DNA from: Xestospongia bergquistia
Taxonomy: Eukaryota > Porifera > Demospongiae > Haplosclerida > Petrosiidae
Length of the DNA stretch: 64,000 bases
NCBI GenBank assembly: GCA_963965975.1
Contig: OZ014421.1
Coordinates: forward strand, 3,585,001 to 3,649,000
Direction of reading: 5' to 3'
Part shown: positions 1 to 14,800 of the stretch, piece by piece
How the letters are laid out: each line of letters starts with the position of its first letter
Position numbering within the stretch: position 1 is the first letter of the stretch
Translations under genes and position numbers: made by a program
The notes under the pieces: model-generated
What the model was told of the DNA's origin: nothing
Seen by the model: the letters and a program-made list of their open reading frames with translations, nothing else
Databases searched by the model: none

Positions 1-430
1 ACTGAGCAGTTAACATTATAATCTTCTCTCAATAGTCTAAACCTTCTAAAGTCTTTAACTTAAAGACTTTAAAGCGTCAATGCAAACTAACTTACTAAAC
101 TGTTAATAGCTGTTTATTTAGTTAGTGCCATAAAGTCCTTTAGACTTAGTAGTTTACTTTATAAACTTCTCTCAATAGTCTAAACCTTCTAAAGTCTTTA
201 ACTTAAAGACTTTAGAGCGTTAAAACAAACTAACTTACTAAACTGTTAATAGCTGTTTATTTAGTTACTGCCATAAAGTCCATTAGACTTAGTAGTTTAC
301 TTTATAAACTTCTCTCAATAGTCTAAATCTTCTAAAGCATTTAACTTAAAGACTTTGGAGCGTTAATGCAAACTAACTTACTAAACTGTTAATAGCTGTT
401 TATTTAGTTAGTGCCATAAAGTCCTTTAGA

Positions 431-2145
431 CTGAACAGTTTACTTTATAAACTTCTCTCAATAGTCTAAACTTCTAAAGTCCTTAACTTAAAGACTTTGG
501 AGCGTTAATGCAAACTAACTTACTAAACTGTTAATAGCTGTTTATTTAGTTAGTGCCATAAAGTCCTTTAGACTGAGTAGTTTACTTTAGAAACTTCTCT
601 CAATAGTCTAAACCTTCTAAAGTCTTTAATTTAATGACTTTGGAGCGTTAATGCAAACTAACCTACTAAACTGTTAATAGCTGTTTATTTAGTTATTGCC
701 ATAAAGTCCTTTAGACTGAGCAGTTAACATTATAAACTTCTCTCAATAGTCTAAACCTTCTAAAGTCTTTAACTTAAAGACTTTAAAGCGTCAATGCAAA
801 CTAACTTACTAAACTGTTAATAGCTGTTTATTTAGTTAGTGCCATAAAGTCCTTTAGACTTAGTAGTTTACTTTATAAACTTCTCTCAATAGTCTAAACC
901 TTCTAAAGTCTTTAACTTAAAGACTTTGGAGCGTTAATGTAAACTAACTTATTAAACTGTTAATAGCTGTTTATTTATTTAGTGCCATAAAGTCCTTTAG
1001 ACTGAGCAGTTTACTTTATAAACTTCTCTCAATAGTCTAAACCTTCTAAAGTCGTTAACTTCAAGACTTCAGAAAGTTAATGCAATCTAACATACCAAAC
1101 TGTTAATAACTGTTTATTTAGTTAGTGCCATAAAGTCCTTTAGACTGAGCAGTTTACTTTATAAACTTCTCTCAATAATCTAAACCATCTAAAGTCTTTA
1201 CCTTAAAGACTTTAAAGCGTTAACGCAAACTAACTTACTAAACTGTTAATAGCTGTTTATTTAGTTAGCACCATAAAATCCTTTAGACTGAACAGTTTAC
1301 TTTATAAACTTCTCTCAATAGTCTAAACCTTCTAAAGTCTTTAACTTAAAGACTTTGGAGCGTTAATGCAAACTAACTTACTAAACTGTTAATAGCTGTT
1401 TATTTAGTTAGTGCCATAAAGTCCTTTAGACTGAGTAGTTTACTTTAGAAACTTCTCTCAATAGTCTAAACCTTCTAAAGTCTTTAATTTAATGACTTTG
1501 GAGCGTTAATGCAAACTAACTTACTAAACTGTTAATAGCTGTTTATTTAGTTATTGCCATAAAGTCCTTTAGACTGAGCAGTTAACATTATAATCTTCTC
1601 TCAATAGTCTAAACCTTCTAAAGTCTTTAACTTAAAGACTTTAAAGCGTCAATGCAAACTAACTTACTAAACTGTTAATAGCTGTTTATTTAGTTAGTGC
1701 CATAAAGTCCTTTAGACTTAGTAGTTTACTTTATAAACTTCTCTCAATAGTCTAAACCTTCTAAAGTCTTTAACTTAAAGACTTTGGAGCGTTAATGTAA
1801 ACTAACTTATTAAACTGTTAATAGCTGTTTATTTAGTTAGTGCCATAATGTCCTTTAGACTGAGCAGTTTACTTTATAAACTTCTCTCAATAGTCTAAAC
1901 CTTCTAAAGTCGTTAACTTAAAGACTTCAGAAAGTTAATGCAAACTAACATACCAAACTGTTAATAGCTGTTTATTTAGTTACTGCCATAAAGTCCTTTA
2001 GACTGAGCAGTTTACTTTATAAACTTCTCTCAATAGTCTAAACCATCTAATGTCTTTACCTTAAAGACTTTAGAGCGTTAATGCAAACTAACTTACTAAA
2101 CTGTTAATAGCTGTTTATTTAGTTAGTGCCATAAAATCCTTTAGA
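431..2145. repeat. Higher-order repeat inside the satellite: 6 units (858 bp), two copies
   Basis: Variant markers recur 858 bases (6 x 143) apart: the GTCGTTAACT variant at 1051 and 1909, the CATCTAA variant at 1186 and 2044, and the AAAGCGTC variant at 785 and 1643. The variant CTGAAC opens the blocks at 431, 1288 and 2146. The first block is one base shorter. Blocks 431-1287 and 1288-2145 are thus a duplicated hexamer, showing local homogenisation by segments of several units. Confidence 0.85.
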
Positions 2146-5100
2146 CTGAACAGTTTACTTTATAAACTTCTCTCAATAGTCTAAACCTACTAAAGTCTTC
2201 AAATTAAAGTCTTTACAGCGTTAATGCAAACTAACTTACTAAACTGTTAATAGCTGTTCACTTAGTTAGTGCCATAAAGTCCTTTAAACTGAGCAGTTTA
2301 CTGTATAAACTTGTCTCAATAGTCTAAACCTTCTAAAGTCTTTAACTTAAAGACTTTAGAGCGTTAATGCAAACTAACTTAATAAACTGTTTATAGCTGT
2401 GTATTTAGTTAGTGCCATAAAGTCCTTTAGACTGAGCAGTTTACTTTATAAACATCTCTCAATAGTCTAAACCTTCTAAAGTCTTTAACTTAAAGACCTT
2501 AGAGCGGTAATGCAAACTAACTTACTAAACTGTTAATAGCTGTTTATTTAGTTAGTGCCATAAAGTCCTTTAGACTGAGCAGTTTACTTTATAAACTTCT
2601 CTCAATAGTCTAAAACTTCTAAAGTGTTTAACTTAAAGACTTTAGAGCGTTAATGCAAACTAACTTACTAAACTGTTAATAGCTGTTTATTTATTTAGTG
2701 CCATAAAGTCCTTTAGACTGAGCAGTTAACATTATAAACTTCTCTCAATAGTCTAAACCTTCTAAAGTCTTTAACTTAAAGACTTTAAAGCGTTAATGGT
2801 AACTAACTTACTAAACTGTTAGTAGCTGTTTATTTAGTTAGTGCCATAAAGTCCTTTAGACTTAGTAGTTTACTTTATAAACTTCTCTCAATAGTCTAAA
2901 CCTTCTAAAGTCTTTAACTTAAAGACTTTGGAGCGTTAATGCAAACTAACTTATTAAACTGTTAATAGCTGTTTATTTAGCTAGTGCCATAAAGTCCTTT
3001 AGACAGAACAGTTTACTTTATAACCTTCTCTCAATAGTCTAAACCTACTAAAGTCTTCAAATTAAAGACTTTACAGCGTTAATGCAAACTAACTTACTAA
3101 ACTGTTAATAGCTTTTTATTTATTTAGTGCCATAAAGTCCTTTAGACTGAGCAGTTTACTTTATAAACTTCTCTCTATAGTCTAAACCTTCTAAAGTCTT
3201 TAACTTAAAGACTTTAGAGCGTTAAGGCAAACTAACTTATTAAACTGTTAACAGCTGTTTATTTAGTTAGTGCCATAAAGTCCTTTAGACTGAGCAGATT
3301 ACTTTATAAACTTCTCTCAATAGTCTAAACCTTCTAAAGTCTTTAACTTAAAGACTTTAAAGTGTTAATGCAAACTACCTTACTAAACTGTTAATAGCTG
3401 TTTATTTAGTTAGTGCCATAAAGTCCTTTAGACTTAGTAGTTTACTTTATAAACTTCTCTCAATAGTCTAAACCTTCTAAAGTCTTTAACTTAAAGAGAT
3501 TGGAGCGTTAGTGTAATCTAACTTATTAAACTGTTAATAGCTGTTTATTTAGTTAGTGCCATAAAGTCCTTTAGACTGAGCAGTTTACTTTATAAACTTC
3601 TCTCAATAGTCTAAACCTTCTAAAGTCTTTAACTTAAAGACTTGAGAGCGTTAATGCAAACTAATTTACTAAACTGTTTATAGCTGTTTATTTAGTTTGT
3701 GCATAGAGTCCTTTAGACTGAGCATTTTACTTCATAAACTTCTCTCAATAGTCTAAACCTTCTAAAGTCTTTAACTTAAAGACTTTGGAGCGTTAATGCA
3801 AACTAACTTACTAAACTGTTAATAGCTGTTTATTTAGTTAGTGCCATAAAGTCCTTTAGACTGAGCAGTTTACTTTATAAACTTCTCTCAATAGTCTAAA
3901 CCTTCTAAAGTCTTTAACTTAAAGACTTTGGAGCGTTAATGCAAACTAACTTACTAAACTGTTAATAGCTGTTTATTTAGTTAGTGCCATAAAGTCCTTT
4001 AGACTGAACAGTTTACTTTATAAACTTCTCTCAATACTCTAAACCTTCTAAAGTCTTTAACTTAAACACTTTGGAGCGTTAATGCAAACTAACTTACTAA
4101 ACTGTTAATGGCTGTTTATTTAGTTACTGCCATAAAGTCCTTTAGACTGAGTAGATTACTTTAGAAAGTTCTCTCAACAGTCTAAACCTTCTAAAGTCTT
4201 TAACTTAATGACTTTGGAGGGTTAATGCAAAATAACTTACTAAACTGTTAATAGCTGTTTATTTAGTTAGTGCCATAAAGTCCTTTAGACTGAGCAGTTT
4301 ACTTTATAAACTTCTCTCAATAGTCTAAACCTTCTAAAGTCTTTAACTTAAAGACTTTAGAGCGTTAATGCAAACGAACTTACTAAACTCTTAATAGCTT
4401 TTTATTTAGTTAGTGCCATAAAGTCCTTTAGACTGAGCAGTTTACTTTATAAACTTCTCTCAATAGTCTAAACCTTCTAAAGTCTTTATCTTAAAGACTA
4501 TGGAGCGTTAATGCAAACTAACTTACTAAACTGTTAATAGCTGTTTATTTAGTTAGTGCCATAAAGTCCTTTAGACTGAGCAGTTTACTTTATAAACTTC
4601 TCTCAATAGTCTAAACCTTCTAAAGTCTTTAACTTAAAGACTTTGTAGCGTTAATGGAAACTAACTTACTAAACTGTTAATAGCTGTTTATTTAGTTAGT
4701 GCCATAAAGTCCTTTAGTCTGAGCAGTTTACTTTATAAACTTCTCTCAATAGTCTAAACCTTCTAAAGACTTTAGAGCGTTAATGCAAACTAACTTACGA
4801 AACTCTTAATAGCTTTTTATTTAGTTAGTGCCATAAAGTCCTTTAGACAGAGCAGTTTACTTTATAAACTTCTCTCAATAATGTAAACCTTCTAAAGTCT
4901 TTATCTTAAAGACTTTGGAGCAGTAATGCAAGCTAACTTACTAAACTGTTAATAGCTGTTTATTTAGTTAGTGCCATAAAGTCATTTAGACTGAGCAGTT
5001 TACTTTATAAACTTCTCTCAATAGTCTAAACCTTCGAAAGTCTTTAACTTAAAGACTTTGTAGCGTTAATGGAAACTAACTTACTAAACTGTTAATAGCT

Positions 5101-7707
5101 TTTTATTTAGTTAGTACCATAAAGTCCTTTAGACTGAGCAGTTTACTTTATAAACTTCTCTCAATAGTCTAAACCTTCTAAAGTCTTTATCTTAAAGACT
5201 TTAGAGCGTTAATGCAAACGAACTTACTAAACTGTTAATAGCTGTTTATTTAGTTAGTGCCATGAAGTCCTTAAGACGGAGCAGTTTACTGTATAAACTT
5301 CTCTAAATAGTTTAAACCTTCTAAAGTCTTTAACTTAAAGACTTTAGAGCGTTAAGGCAAACTAACTTATTAAACTGTTTATAGCTTTTTATTTAGTTAG
5401 TGCCTTAAAGTCGTTTAGACTGAGCAGTTTACCTTATAAACTAATCTCAATAGTCTAAACCTTCTAAATTCTTTAATTTAAAGACTTTAAAACGTTAATG
5501 CAAACTAACTTACTAAACTGTTAATAGTTGTTTATTTAGTTAGTGCCATAAAGTCCTTTAGACTGAACAGATTACTTTATAAACATCTCTCAATAGTCTA
5601 AACCTTCTAAAGTCTTTAACTTAAAGACTTTGGAGCGTTAATGCAAACTAACTCACTAAACTGTTAATAGCTGTTTATTTAGTTAGTGCCATAAAGTCCT
5701 TTAGACTGAGCACTATACCTTATAATCTTCTCTCAATAGTCTAAACCTTCTAAAGTCTTTACCTTAAAGACTTTAGAGCGTTAATGCAAACTAACTTACT
5801 AAACTGTTAATAGCTGTTTATTTAGTTTTTGCAATAAAGTCCTTTAGACTGAGCAGTTTACTTTATAAACTTCTCTCAATTGTCTAAAGCTACAAAAGTC
5901 TTTAAATTAAAGACTTTAGAGCGTTAATGCAAACTAACTTACTAAACTGTTAATAGCTGTTTATTTAGTTAGTGCCATAAAGTCCTTTAGACTGAGCAGT
6001 TTACTTTATAAACTTCTCTCAATAGTCTAAACCTTCTAAAGTCTTTAATTTAAAGACTTTAGAACGTTAGTGCAAACTACCTTACTAAACTGTTAATAGT
6101 TGTTTATTTAGTTAGTGCCATAAAGTCCTTTAGACTGAGCAGTTTACTTTATAAAATTCTCTCAATAGTCTAAACCTTCTAAAGTCTTTAACTTAAAGAC
6201 TTTAGAGCGTTAATACAAACCAACTTACTAAACTGTTAATAGCTGTTTATTTAGTTAGTGCCATAAAGTGCTTTAGACTGAGCAATTTACTTTATAAACT
6301 TCTCTTAATAGTCTAAACCTTCTAAAGTCATTAACTTAAAGGCTTTGGAGCGTTAATGCAAACTAACTTACTAAACTGTTAATAGCTGTTTATTTAGTTA
6401 GTGCCATAAAGTCCTTTAGACTGTGCAGTTTACTTTATAAACTACTCTCAATAGTCTAAACCTTCTAAAGTCTTTAACTTAAAGCCTTTGGAGCGTTAAT
6501 GCAAACTAACTTACTAAACTGTTAATAGCTGTTTATTTAGTTAGTGCCATAAAGTCCTTTAGACTGAGCCGTTTACTTTATAATCTTCCCTCAATACTCT
6601 AATCCTTCGAAAGTCTTTAACTTAAAGACTTTGGAGCGTTAATGCAAACTAACTTACTAAACTGTTAATAGCTGTTTATTTAGTTAGTGCCATAAAGTCC
6701 CTTAGACTGAGCAGTTTACTTTATAAACTTCTCTCAATAGTCTGAACCTTCTAAAGTCTTTAACTTAAAGACTTTAGAGCGTTAATGCAAACTAACTTAA
6801 AAAACTCTTAATAGCTTTTTATTTAGTTAGTGCCATAAAGTCCTTTAGACTGAGCAGTTTACTTTATAAACTTCTCTCAATAGTCTAAACCTTCTAAAGT
6901 TTTTATTTTAAAAACTTTAGAGCGTTAACGCAAACTAACTTACTAAACTGTTAATAATTGTTTATTTAGTTAGTGCCATAAAGTCCTTTAGACTGAGCAG
7001 TTTACTGTAGAAACTTCTCTCAATAGTTTAAACATTCTAAAGTCTTTAACTAAAAGACTTTAGAGCGTTAATGCAAACTAACTTACTAAACTGTTTATAG
7101 CTGTTTATTTAGTTAGTGCCATAAAGTCCTTTAGACTGAGCTGTTTACTTTATAAACTTCTCTCAATAGTCCAAACCTACTAAAGTCTTTAAATTAAAGA
7201 CTTTAGAGCGTTAATGCAAACTAACTTACTGAACTGTTAATAGCTGTGTACTTAGTTAGTGCCATAAAGTCCTTTAGACTGAGCAGTTTACTGTATAAAC
7301 TTCTCTCAATAGTCTAAGCATTCTAAAGTCTTTAATTTAAAGACTTTAGAGCGTTAATGCAAACTAACTTACTAAACCGTTAACAGCTGTTTATTTAGTT
7401 AGCGCCATAAAGTCCTTTAGACTGAGCTGTTAACATTATAAACTTCTCTCAATAGTCTAAACCTACTAAAGTCTTTAACTTAAAGACTTTAAAGCGTTAA
7501 TGCAAACTAACTTATTAAACTGTTAATAGCTGTTTATTTAGTTAGTGCCATAAAGTCCTTTAGACTGAGCAGTTTACTTTATAAACTTCTCTCAATAGTC
7601 TAAACCTTCTAAAGTCTTTAATTTAAAGACTTTAGAATGTTAATGCAAACTAACTTACTAAACTGTTAATAGTTGTTTATTTAGTTAGTGCCATAAAGTC
7701 CTTTAGA

Positions 7708-8853
7708 CTGAACAGATTACTTTATGAACTTCTCTCAATAGTCTAAACCTTCTAAAGTCTTTAACTTAAAGACTTTGGAGCGTTAATGCAAACTAACTAA
7801 CTAAACTGTTAATAGCTGTTTGTTTTGTTATTGCCATAAAGTCCTTTAAGACTGAGCAGTTTACTTTATAAAATTCTCTCAATAGTCTAAACCTTCTAAT
7901 GTCTTTACCTTAAAGACTTTACAGCGTTAATGCAAACTAACTTACTAAACCGTTAATATCTGTTTATTTAGTTAGTGCCATAAAGTCCTTTAGACTGAGG
8001 AATTTACTTTATAAACTTCTCTCAATGGTCTAAACCTACTAAAGCCTTTGAATTAATGACTTTAGAGCGTTAATGCAAACTAACATACTAAACTGTCAAT
8101 AGCTGTTTATTTAGTTAGTGCCATAAAGTCCTTTAGACTGAGGAGTTTACTTTATAAATTTCTCTCAATAGTCTAAACCTTCTAAAGTCTTTAATTTAAA
8201 GACTTTAGAAGGTTAATGCAAATTAACTTACTAAACTGTTAATAGTTGTCTATTTAGTTAGTGCCATAAAGTCCTTTAGACTGAACAGATTACTTTATGA
8301 ACTTCTCTCAATAGTCTAAACCTTCTAAAGTCTTTAACTTAAAGACTTTGGAGCGTTAATGCAAACTAACTAACTAAACTGTTAATAGCTGTTTGTTTTG
8401 TTATTGCCATAAAGTCCTTTAAGACTGAGCAGTTTACTTTATAAAATTCTCTCAATAGCCTAAACCTTCTAATGTCTTTACCTTAAAGACTTTACAGCGT
8501 TAATGCAAACTAACTTACTAAACCGTTAATAGCTGTTTGTTTAGTTAGTGCCATAAAGTCCTTTAGACTGAGCAGTTTACTTTATAAACTTCTCTCAATA
8601 GTCCAAACCTTCTAAAGTCTTTAATTTAACGACTTTAGAACGTTAATGCAAACTAACTTACTAAACTGTTAATAGCTGTTTATTTAGTTAGTGCCATAAA
8701 GTCCTTTAGACTGAGCAGTTTACGTTATAAACTTCTCTCAATAGTCCAAACCTTCTAAAGTCTTTAATTTAAAGACTTTAGAACGGTAATGCAAACTAAC
8801 TTACTAAACTGTTAATAGCTGTTTATTTAGTTAGTGCCATAAAGTCCTTTAGA
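7708..8853. repeat. Second higher-order duplication in the satellite: 4 units (573 bp), two copies
   Basis: The rare variant CTGAACAGATTACTTTATG occurs at 7708 and 8281, and the variant GTTTGTTTTG at 7818 and 8391. The offset in both cases is 573 bases, or four units plus one. The block was duplicated as a whole. Its length differs from the 858-bp block near the left end, so no single higher-order period governs the array. Confidence 0.8.
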
Positions 8854-11800
8854 CTGAGCAGTTTACTTTATAAAATTCTCTCAATAGTCTGAACCTTCTA
8901 AAGTCTTTAACTTAAAAACTTTAGAGCGTTAATGCAAACTAACTTACTAAACTGTTAATAGCTGTTTATTTAGTTAGTGCCAAAAAGTCCTTTAGACTGA
9001 GCAGTTTACTTTATAAACTTCTCTCAATAGTCTAAACGTTCTAAGGTCTTTAACTTAAAGACTTTAGAGCGTTAATGCAAACTAACTTACTAAACTGTTA
9101 ATAACTGTTTATTTAGTTAGTGCCATAAAGTCCTTTAGACTGAGCAGTTTACTTTATAAACTTCTCTCAATAGTTTAAACCTTCTAAAGTCTTTAAATTA
9201 AAGACTTTAGAGCGTTAATGCAAACTAACTTACTAAACTGTTAATAGCTGTTTTATTTAGTTAGTGCCATAAAGTCCTTTAGACTTAGCAGTTTACTTTA
9301 TAAACTTCTCTCAATAGTCTAAACCTTCTAAAGTCTTTAATTTAAAAACTTTAGAGCGTTAATGCAAACTACCTTACTAAACTGTTAATAGTTGTCTATT
9401 TAGTTAGTGCCATAAAGTCCTTTATACTGAGCAGTTTACTTTATAAAATCCTCTCAATACTCTAAACCTTCAAAAGTCTTTAACTTAAAGACTTTAGAGC
9501 GTTAATGCAAACTAACTTACTAAACTGTTAATAGCTGTTTATTTAGTTAGTGCCGTAAAGTCCTTTAGACTGAGCAGTTTACCTTATAAACTTCTCTCAA
9601 TAGTCTAAACCTTCTAAAGTCTTTAATCTAAAGACTTCAGAACGTTAATGCAAACTAACTTACTAAACTGTTAATAGTTGTTTATTTAGTTATTGCCATA
9701 AAGTCCTTTAGACTGAACAGATTACTTTATGAACTTCTCTCAATAGTCTAAACCTTCTAAAGTCTTTAACTTAGAGACTTTGGAGCGTTAATGCAAACTA
9801 ACTTACTAAACTGTTAATAGCTGTTTATTTAGTTTGTGCCATAAAGTCCTTTAGACTGAGTAGTTTACTTTATAAACTTCTCTCAATAGTCTAAACCTTC
9901 TAAAGTCTTTAACTTAATGACTACGGAGCGTTAATGCAAACTAACTTACTAAACTGTTAATAGCTGTTTATTTAGTTAGTGCCATAAAGTCCTTTAGACT
10001 GAGCAGTTTACTTTATAAACTTCTCTCAATAGTCTAAACCTTCTAAAGTCTTTAACTTAAAGACTTTAGAGCGTTAAAGCAAACTAACTTACTAAACTGT
10101 TAATAGTTTTTATTTAGTTTGCGCCATAAAGTCCTTTAGACTGAACAGATTACTTTATGAACTCTCTCAATAGTCTAAACCTTCTAAAGTCTTTAACTTA
10201 GAGACTTTGGAGCGTTAATGCAAACTAACTTACTAAACTGTCTATAGCTGTTTATTTAGTTAGTGCCATAAAGTCCGTTAGACTGAGCTGTTCACTTTAT
10301 AAACTTCTCTCAATAGTCTAAACTACTAAATTCTTTAAATTAAAGACTTTAGAGCGTTAATGCAAACTAACTTACTAAACTGTTAATAGCTGTGTACTTA
10401 GTTAGTGCCATAAAGTCCTTTAGACTGAGCAGTTTACTGTATAAACTTCTCTCAATAGTCTAAACCTACAAAAGTCTTTAAATTAAAGACTTTAGAGCGT
10501 TAATGCAAACTAACTTACTAAACTGTTAATAGCTGTTTATTTAGTTAGTGCCATAAAGTCCTTTAGACTGAGCAGTTTATCTTATAAACTTCTCTCAATA
10601 GTCTAAACCTTCTAAAGTTTTTACCTGAAAGACTTTAGAGAGTTAATGCAAACTAACTTACTAAACTGTTAATAGCTGTTTATTTAGTTAGTGCCATAAA
10701 GTCCTTTAGACTGAGCAGTTTACTTTATAAACTTCTCTCAATAGTCTAAACCTTCTAAAGTCTTTAATTTAAAGACTTTAAAACGTCAATGCAAACTAAC
10801 TTACTAAACTGTTAATAGTTGTTTATTTAGTTTGTGCCATAAAGTCCTTTAGACTGAGCAGTTTACTTTATAAACTTCTCTCAATAGTCTAAACCTTCTA
10901 AAGTCTTTAACTTAAAGACTTTAGAGCGTTAATGGAAACAAACTTACTAAACTGTTAATAACTGTTTATTTAGTTAGTGCCATATAGTCCTTTAGACTGA
11001 GCAGTTTACTTTATAAACTTCTCTCAATAGTCTAAACCTTCTAAAGTCTTTAACTTAAAGACTTTGGAGCGTTAATGCAAACTAACTTACTAAACTGTTA
11101 ATAGCTGTTTATTTATTTAGTGCCATAAAGTCCTTTAGGCTGAGCAGTTTACTTTATAAACTTCTCTCAATAGTCTAAACCTTCTAAAGCCTTTAACTGA
11201 AAGACTTTGCAGCGTTAATGCAAACTAACTTACTAAACTGTTAATAGCTGTTTATATAGTTAGTGCCATAAAGTCCTTTAGACTGAGCTGTTTACTTCAT
11301 AAACTTCTCTCAATAGTCTAAACCTTCTAAAGTCTTTAATTTAAAGGGTTTAGAGCGTTAATGCAAACTAACATACTAAACTGTTAATAGTTGTTTATTT
11401 TGTTAGTGCCATAAAGTCCTTTAGACTGAGCAGTTTACTTTATAAAATTCTCTCAATAGTCTAAACCTTCTAAAGTCTTTAACTTAAAGTCTTTAGAGCG
11501 TTAATGCAAACTAACTTACTAAACTGTTAATTGCTGTTTATTTAGCTAGTGCCATAAAGTCCTTTAGACTGAGCAGTCTACTTTATAAAATTATATCAAT
11601 AGTCTTAACCTTCTAATGTCTTTAACTTAAAGACTTTGGTGCGTTAATGAAAACTAACTTAGTAAACTGTTAACAGCTGTTTATTTAGTTAGTGCCATAA
11701 AGTCCTTTAGACTGAGCAGTTTACTTTACAAAATTCTCTCAATAGTCTAAACCTTCTAAAGTCTTTAACTTAAAGACTTTAGAGCGTTAATGCAAACTAA

Positions 11801-14800
11801 CTTACTAAACTGTTAATAGCTGTTTATTTAGTTAGTGCCATAAAGTCCTTTAGACTGAGTAGTTTACTTCATAAACTTCTCTCAATAGTCTAAACCTTCT
11901 AAAGTCTTTAATTTAAAGACTTTGGAGCGTTAATGCAAACTAACTTACTAAACTGTTAATAGCTGTTTATTTAGTTAGTACCATAAAGTCCTTTAGACTT
12001 AGTAGTTTACTTTATAAACTTCTCTCAATAGTCTAAACCGTCTAAAGTCTTTAACTTAAAGACTTTAGAGCGTTAATGCAAACTAACTTACTAAAATGTT
12101 AATAGCTGTTTATTTAGTTAGTGCCATAAAGTCCTTTAGACTGAGCAGTTTACTTCATAAACTTCTCTCAATACTCTAAACCTTTTAATGTCTTTAACTT
12201 AAAGACTTTGGAGCGTTAATGCAAACTAACTTACTAAACTGTTAATAGCTGTTTATTTAGTTAGTGCCATAAAGTCCTTTACACTGAGCAGTTTACTTTA
12301 TAAGCTTGTCTCCATAGTCTAAACCTACTAAAGTCTTTAAATTAAAGACTTTAGAGGGTTAATGCAAACTAACTTACTAAACTGTTAATAGCTGTTTACT
12401 TATTTAGTGCCATAAAGTCCTTTAGACTGAGCAGTTTAGTGTATAACTTCTCTCAATAGTCTAAACCTTCTAAAGTCTTTAACTTAAAGACTTTAGAGCG
12501 TTAATCCAAACTAACTTACTAAACTGTTTATAGATGTTTATTTAGTTAGTGCCATAAAGTCCTTTAGACTGAGCAGTTTACTTTATAAACTTCTCTCAAT
12601 AGTGTAAACCTTTTAAAGTCTTTAATTTAAAGACTTTAGAACGTTAGTGAAAACTAACTTACTAAACTGTTAATAGCTGTTTATTTAGTTAGTGCCATAG
12701 TGTCCTTTAGACTGAGTAGTTTACTTTATAAACTTCTCTCAATAGTCTAAACATTCTAAAGTCTTTAACTTAAAGACTTTGGAGCGTTAATGTAAACTAA
12801 CTTTCTAAACTCTTTGCAGCTGTTTATTTAGTTAGTGCCGTAAAGTCCTTTAGACTGAGCAGTTTACTTTATAAACTTCTCTCAATAGTCTAAACCTTCT
12901 AAAGTCTTTAACTTAAAGACTTTAGAGCGTTAATGCAAACTAACTTACTAAATGATAATAGCTGTTTATTTAGTTAGTGCCATAAGTCCTTTACACTGAG
13001 CAGTTTACTTTATCAACTTCTCTCCATAGTCTAAACCTACTAAAGTCTTTAAATTAAAGACTTTAGAGCGTTAATGCAAACTAACTTACTAAAATGTTGA
13101 TAGCTGTTTACTTAGTTAGTGCCATAAAGTCCTTTAGACTGAGCAGTTTACTGTATAAACTTCTCCCAATAGTCTAAACCTTATAAAGTCTTTAACATAA
13201 AAACTTTAGAGCGTTAATCCAAACTAACTTACTAAACTGTTAATAGTTGTTTATTTAGTTAGTGCCATAAAGTCCTTTAGACTGAGTAGTTTTCTTTATA
13301 AACGTCTCTCAATAGTCTAAACATTCTAAAGTCTTTAACTGAAAGACTTTGGAGCGTTAATGTAAACTAACTTATTAAACTGTTAATAGCTGTTTATTTA
13401 GTTAGTGCCATAGAGTCCTTTAGAGTGAGCAGTTTACTTCATAAACTTCTCTCAATAGTCTAAACCTTCTAAAGTCTTTAACTTAAAGACTTTAGAAAGT
13501 TAATGCAAACTAACTTACTAAACTGTTAATAGCTGTTTATTTAGTTAGTGCCATAAAGTCCTTTAGACTGAGCAGTTTACTTTATAAACTTCTCTCAATA
13601 GTCTAAGCCTCCTAAAGTCTTTAACTTAAAGACCTTAGAGTGTTAATGCAAACTAACTTACTAAACTGTTAATAGCTGTTTATTTAGTTAGTGCCAAAAA
13701 GTCCTTTAGACTGAGCAGTTTACTTTTTAAAATTCTGTCAATAGTCTTAACCTTCTAAAGTCTTTAACTTAAAGACTTTAGAGCGTTAATGCAAACTAAG
13801 TTACTAAACTGTTAATAGCTCTTTTTTTAGTTAGTGCCATAAAGTCCTTTAGACTGAGTAGTTTACTTTATAAACTTCTCTGAACAGTCTAAACCTTCTA
13901 AAGTCTTTATCTTGAAGACTTTGGAGCGTTAATGTAAACAAACTTATTAAACATTTAATAGCTGTTTATTTAGTTAGTGCCATAAAGTCCTTTAGACTGA
14001 GCAGTTTACTTTATAAATTTCTCTCAATAGTCTAAACCTTCTAAAGTCTTTAACTTAAAGACTTTTGAGCGTTAATGGAAACAAACTTACTAAACTGTTA
14101 ATAGCTGTTTATTTATTTAGTACAATAAAGTCCTTTACACTGAGCAGTTTACTTAATAAATTTCTCTAAATAGTGTAAACCTACTAAAGGCTTTAAATTA
14201 AAGACTTTAGAGCGTTAATGCAAACTAACTTACTAAACTGTTAATAGCTGTTTATTTAGTTAGTGCCATAAAGTCCTTTAGACTGAGCAGTTTACTTTAT
14301 AAACTTCTCTCAATAGTCTAAACCTTCTAAAGTCTTTAACTTAAAGACTTTAGAGCGTTAATGCAAACTAACCTACTAAACTGTTAATAGCTGTTTATTT
14401 AGTTAGTGCCATAAAGTCCTTTAGACTGAGCAGTTTACTTTATAAACTTCTCTCAATAGTCTAAACCTTCTAAAGTCTTTAAATTAAAGACTTTAGAGCG
14501 TTAATGCAAACTAACTTACTAAACTGTTAATAGCTGTTTATTTAGTTAGTGCCATAAAGTCCTTTAGACTGAGGAGTTTACCTTATAAACTTCTCTCAAT
14601 AGTCTAAACCTTCTAAAGTCTTTAACTTAAAGACTTTAGAGCGTTAATGCAAACTAACCTACTAAACTGTTAATAGCTGTTTATTTAGTTAGTGCCATAA
14701 AGTCCTTTAGACTGAGCAGTTTACTTTATAAAATTCTCTCAATAGTCTAAACATTCTAAAGTCTTTAACTTAAAGGCTTTAAAGCATTAATGCAAACTAA

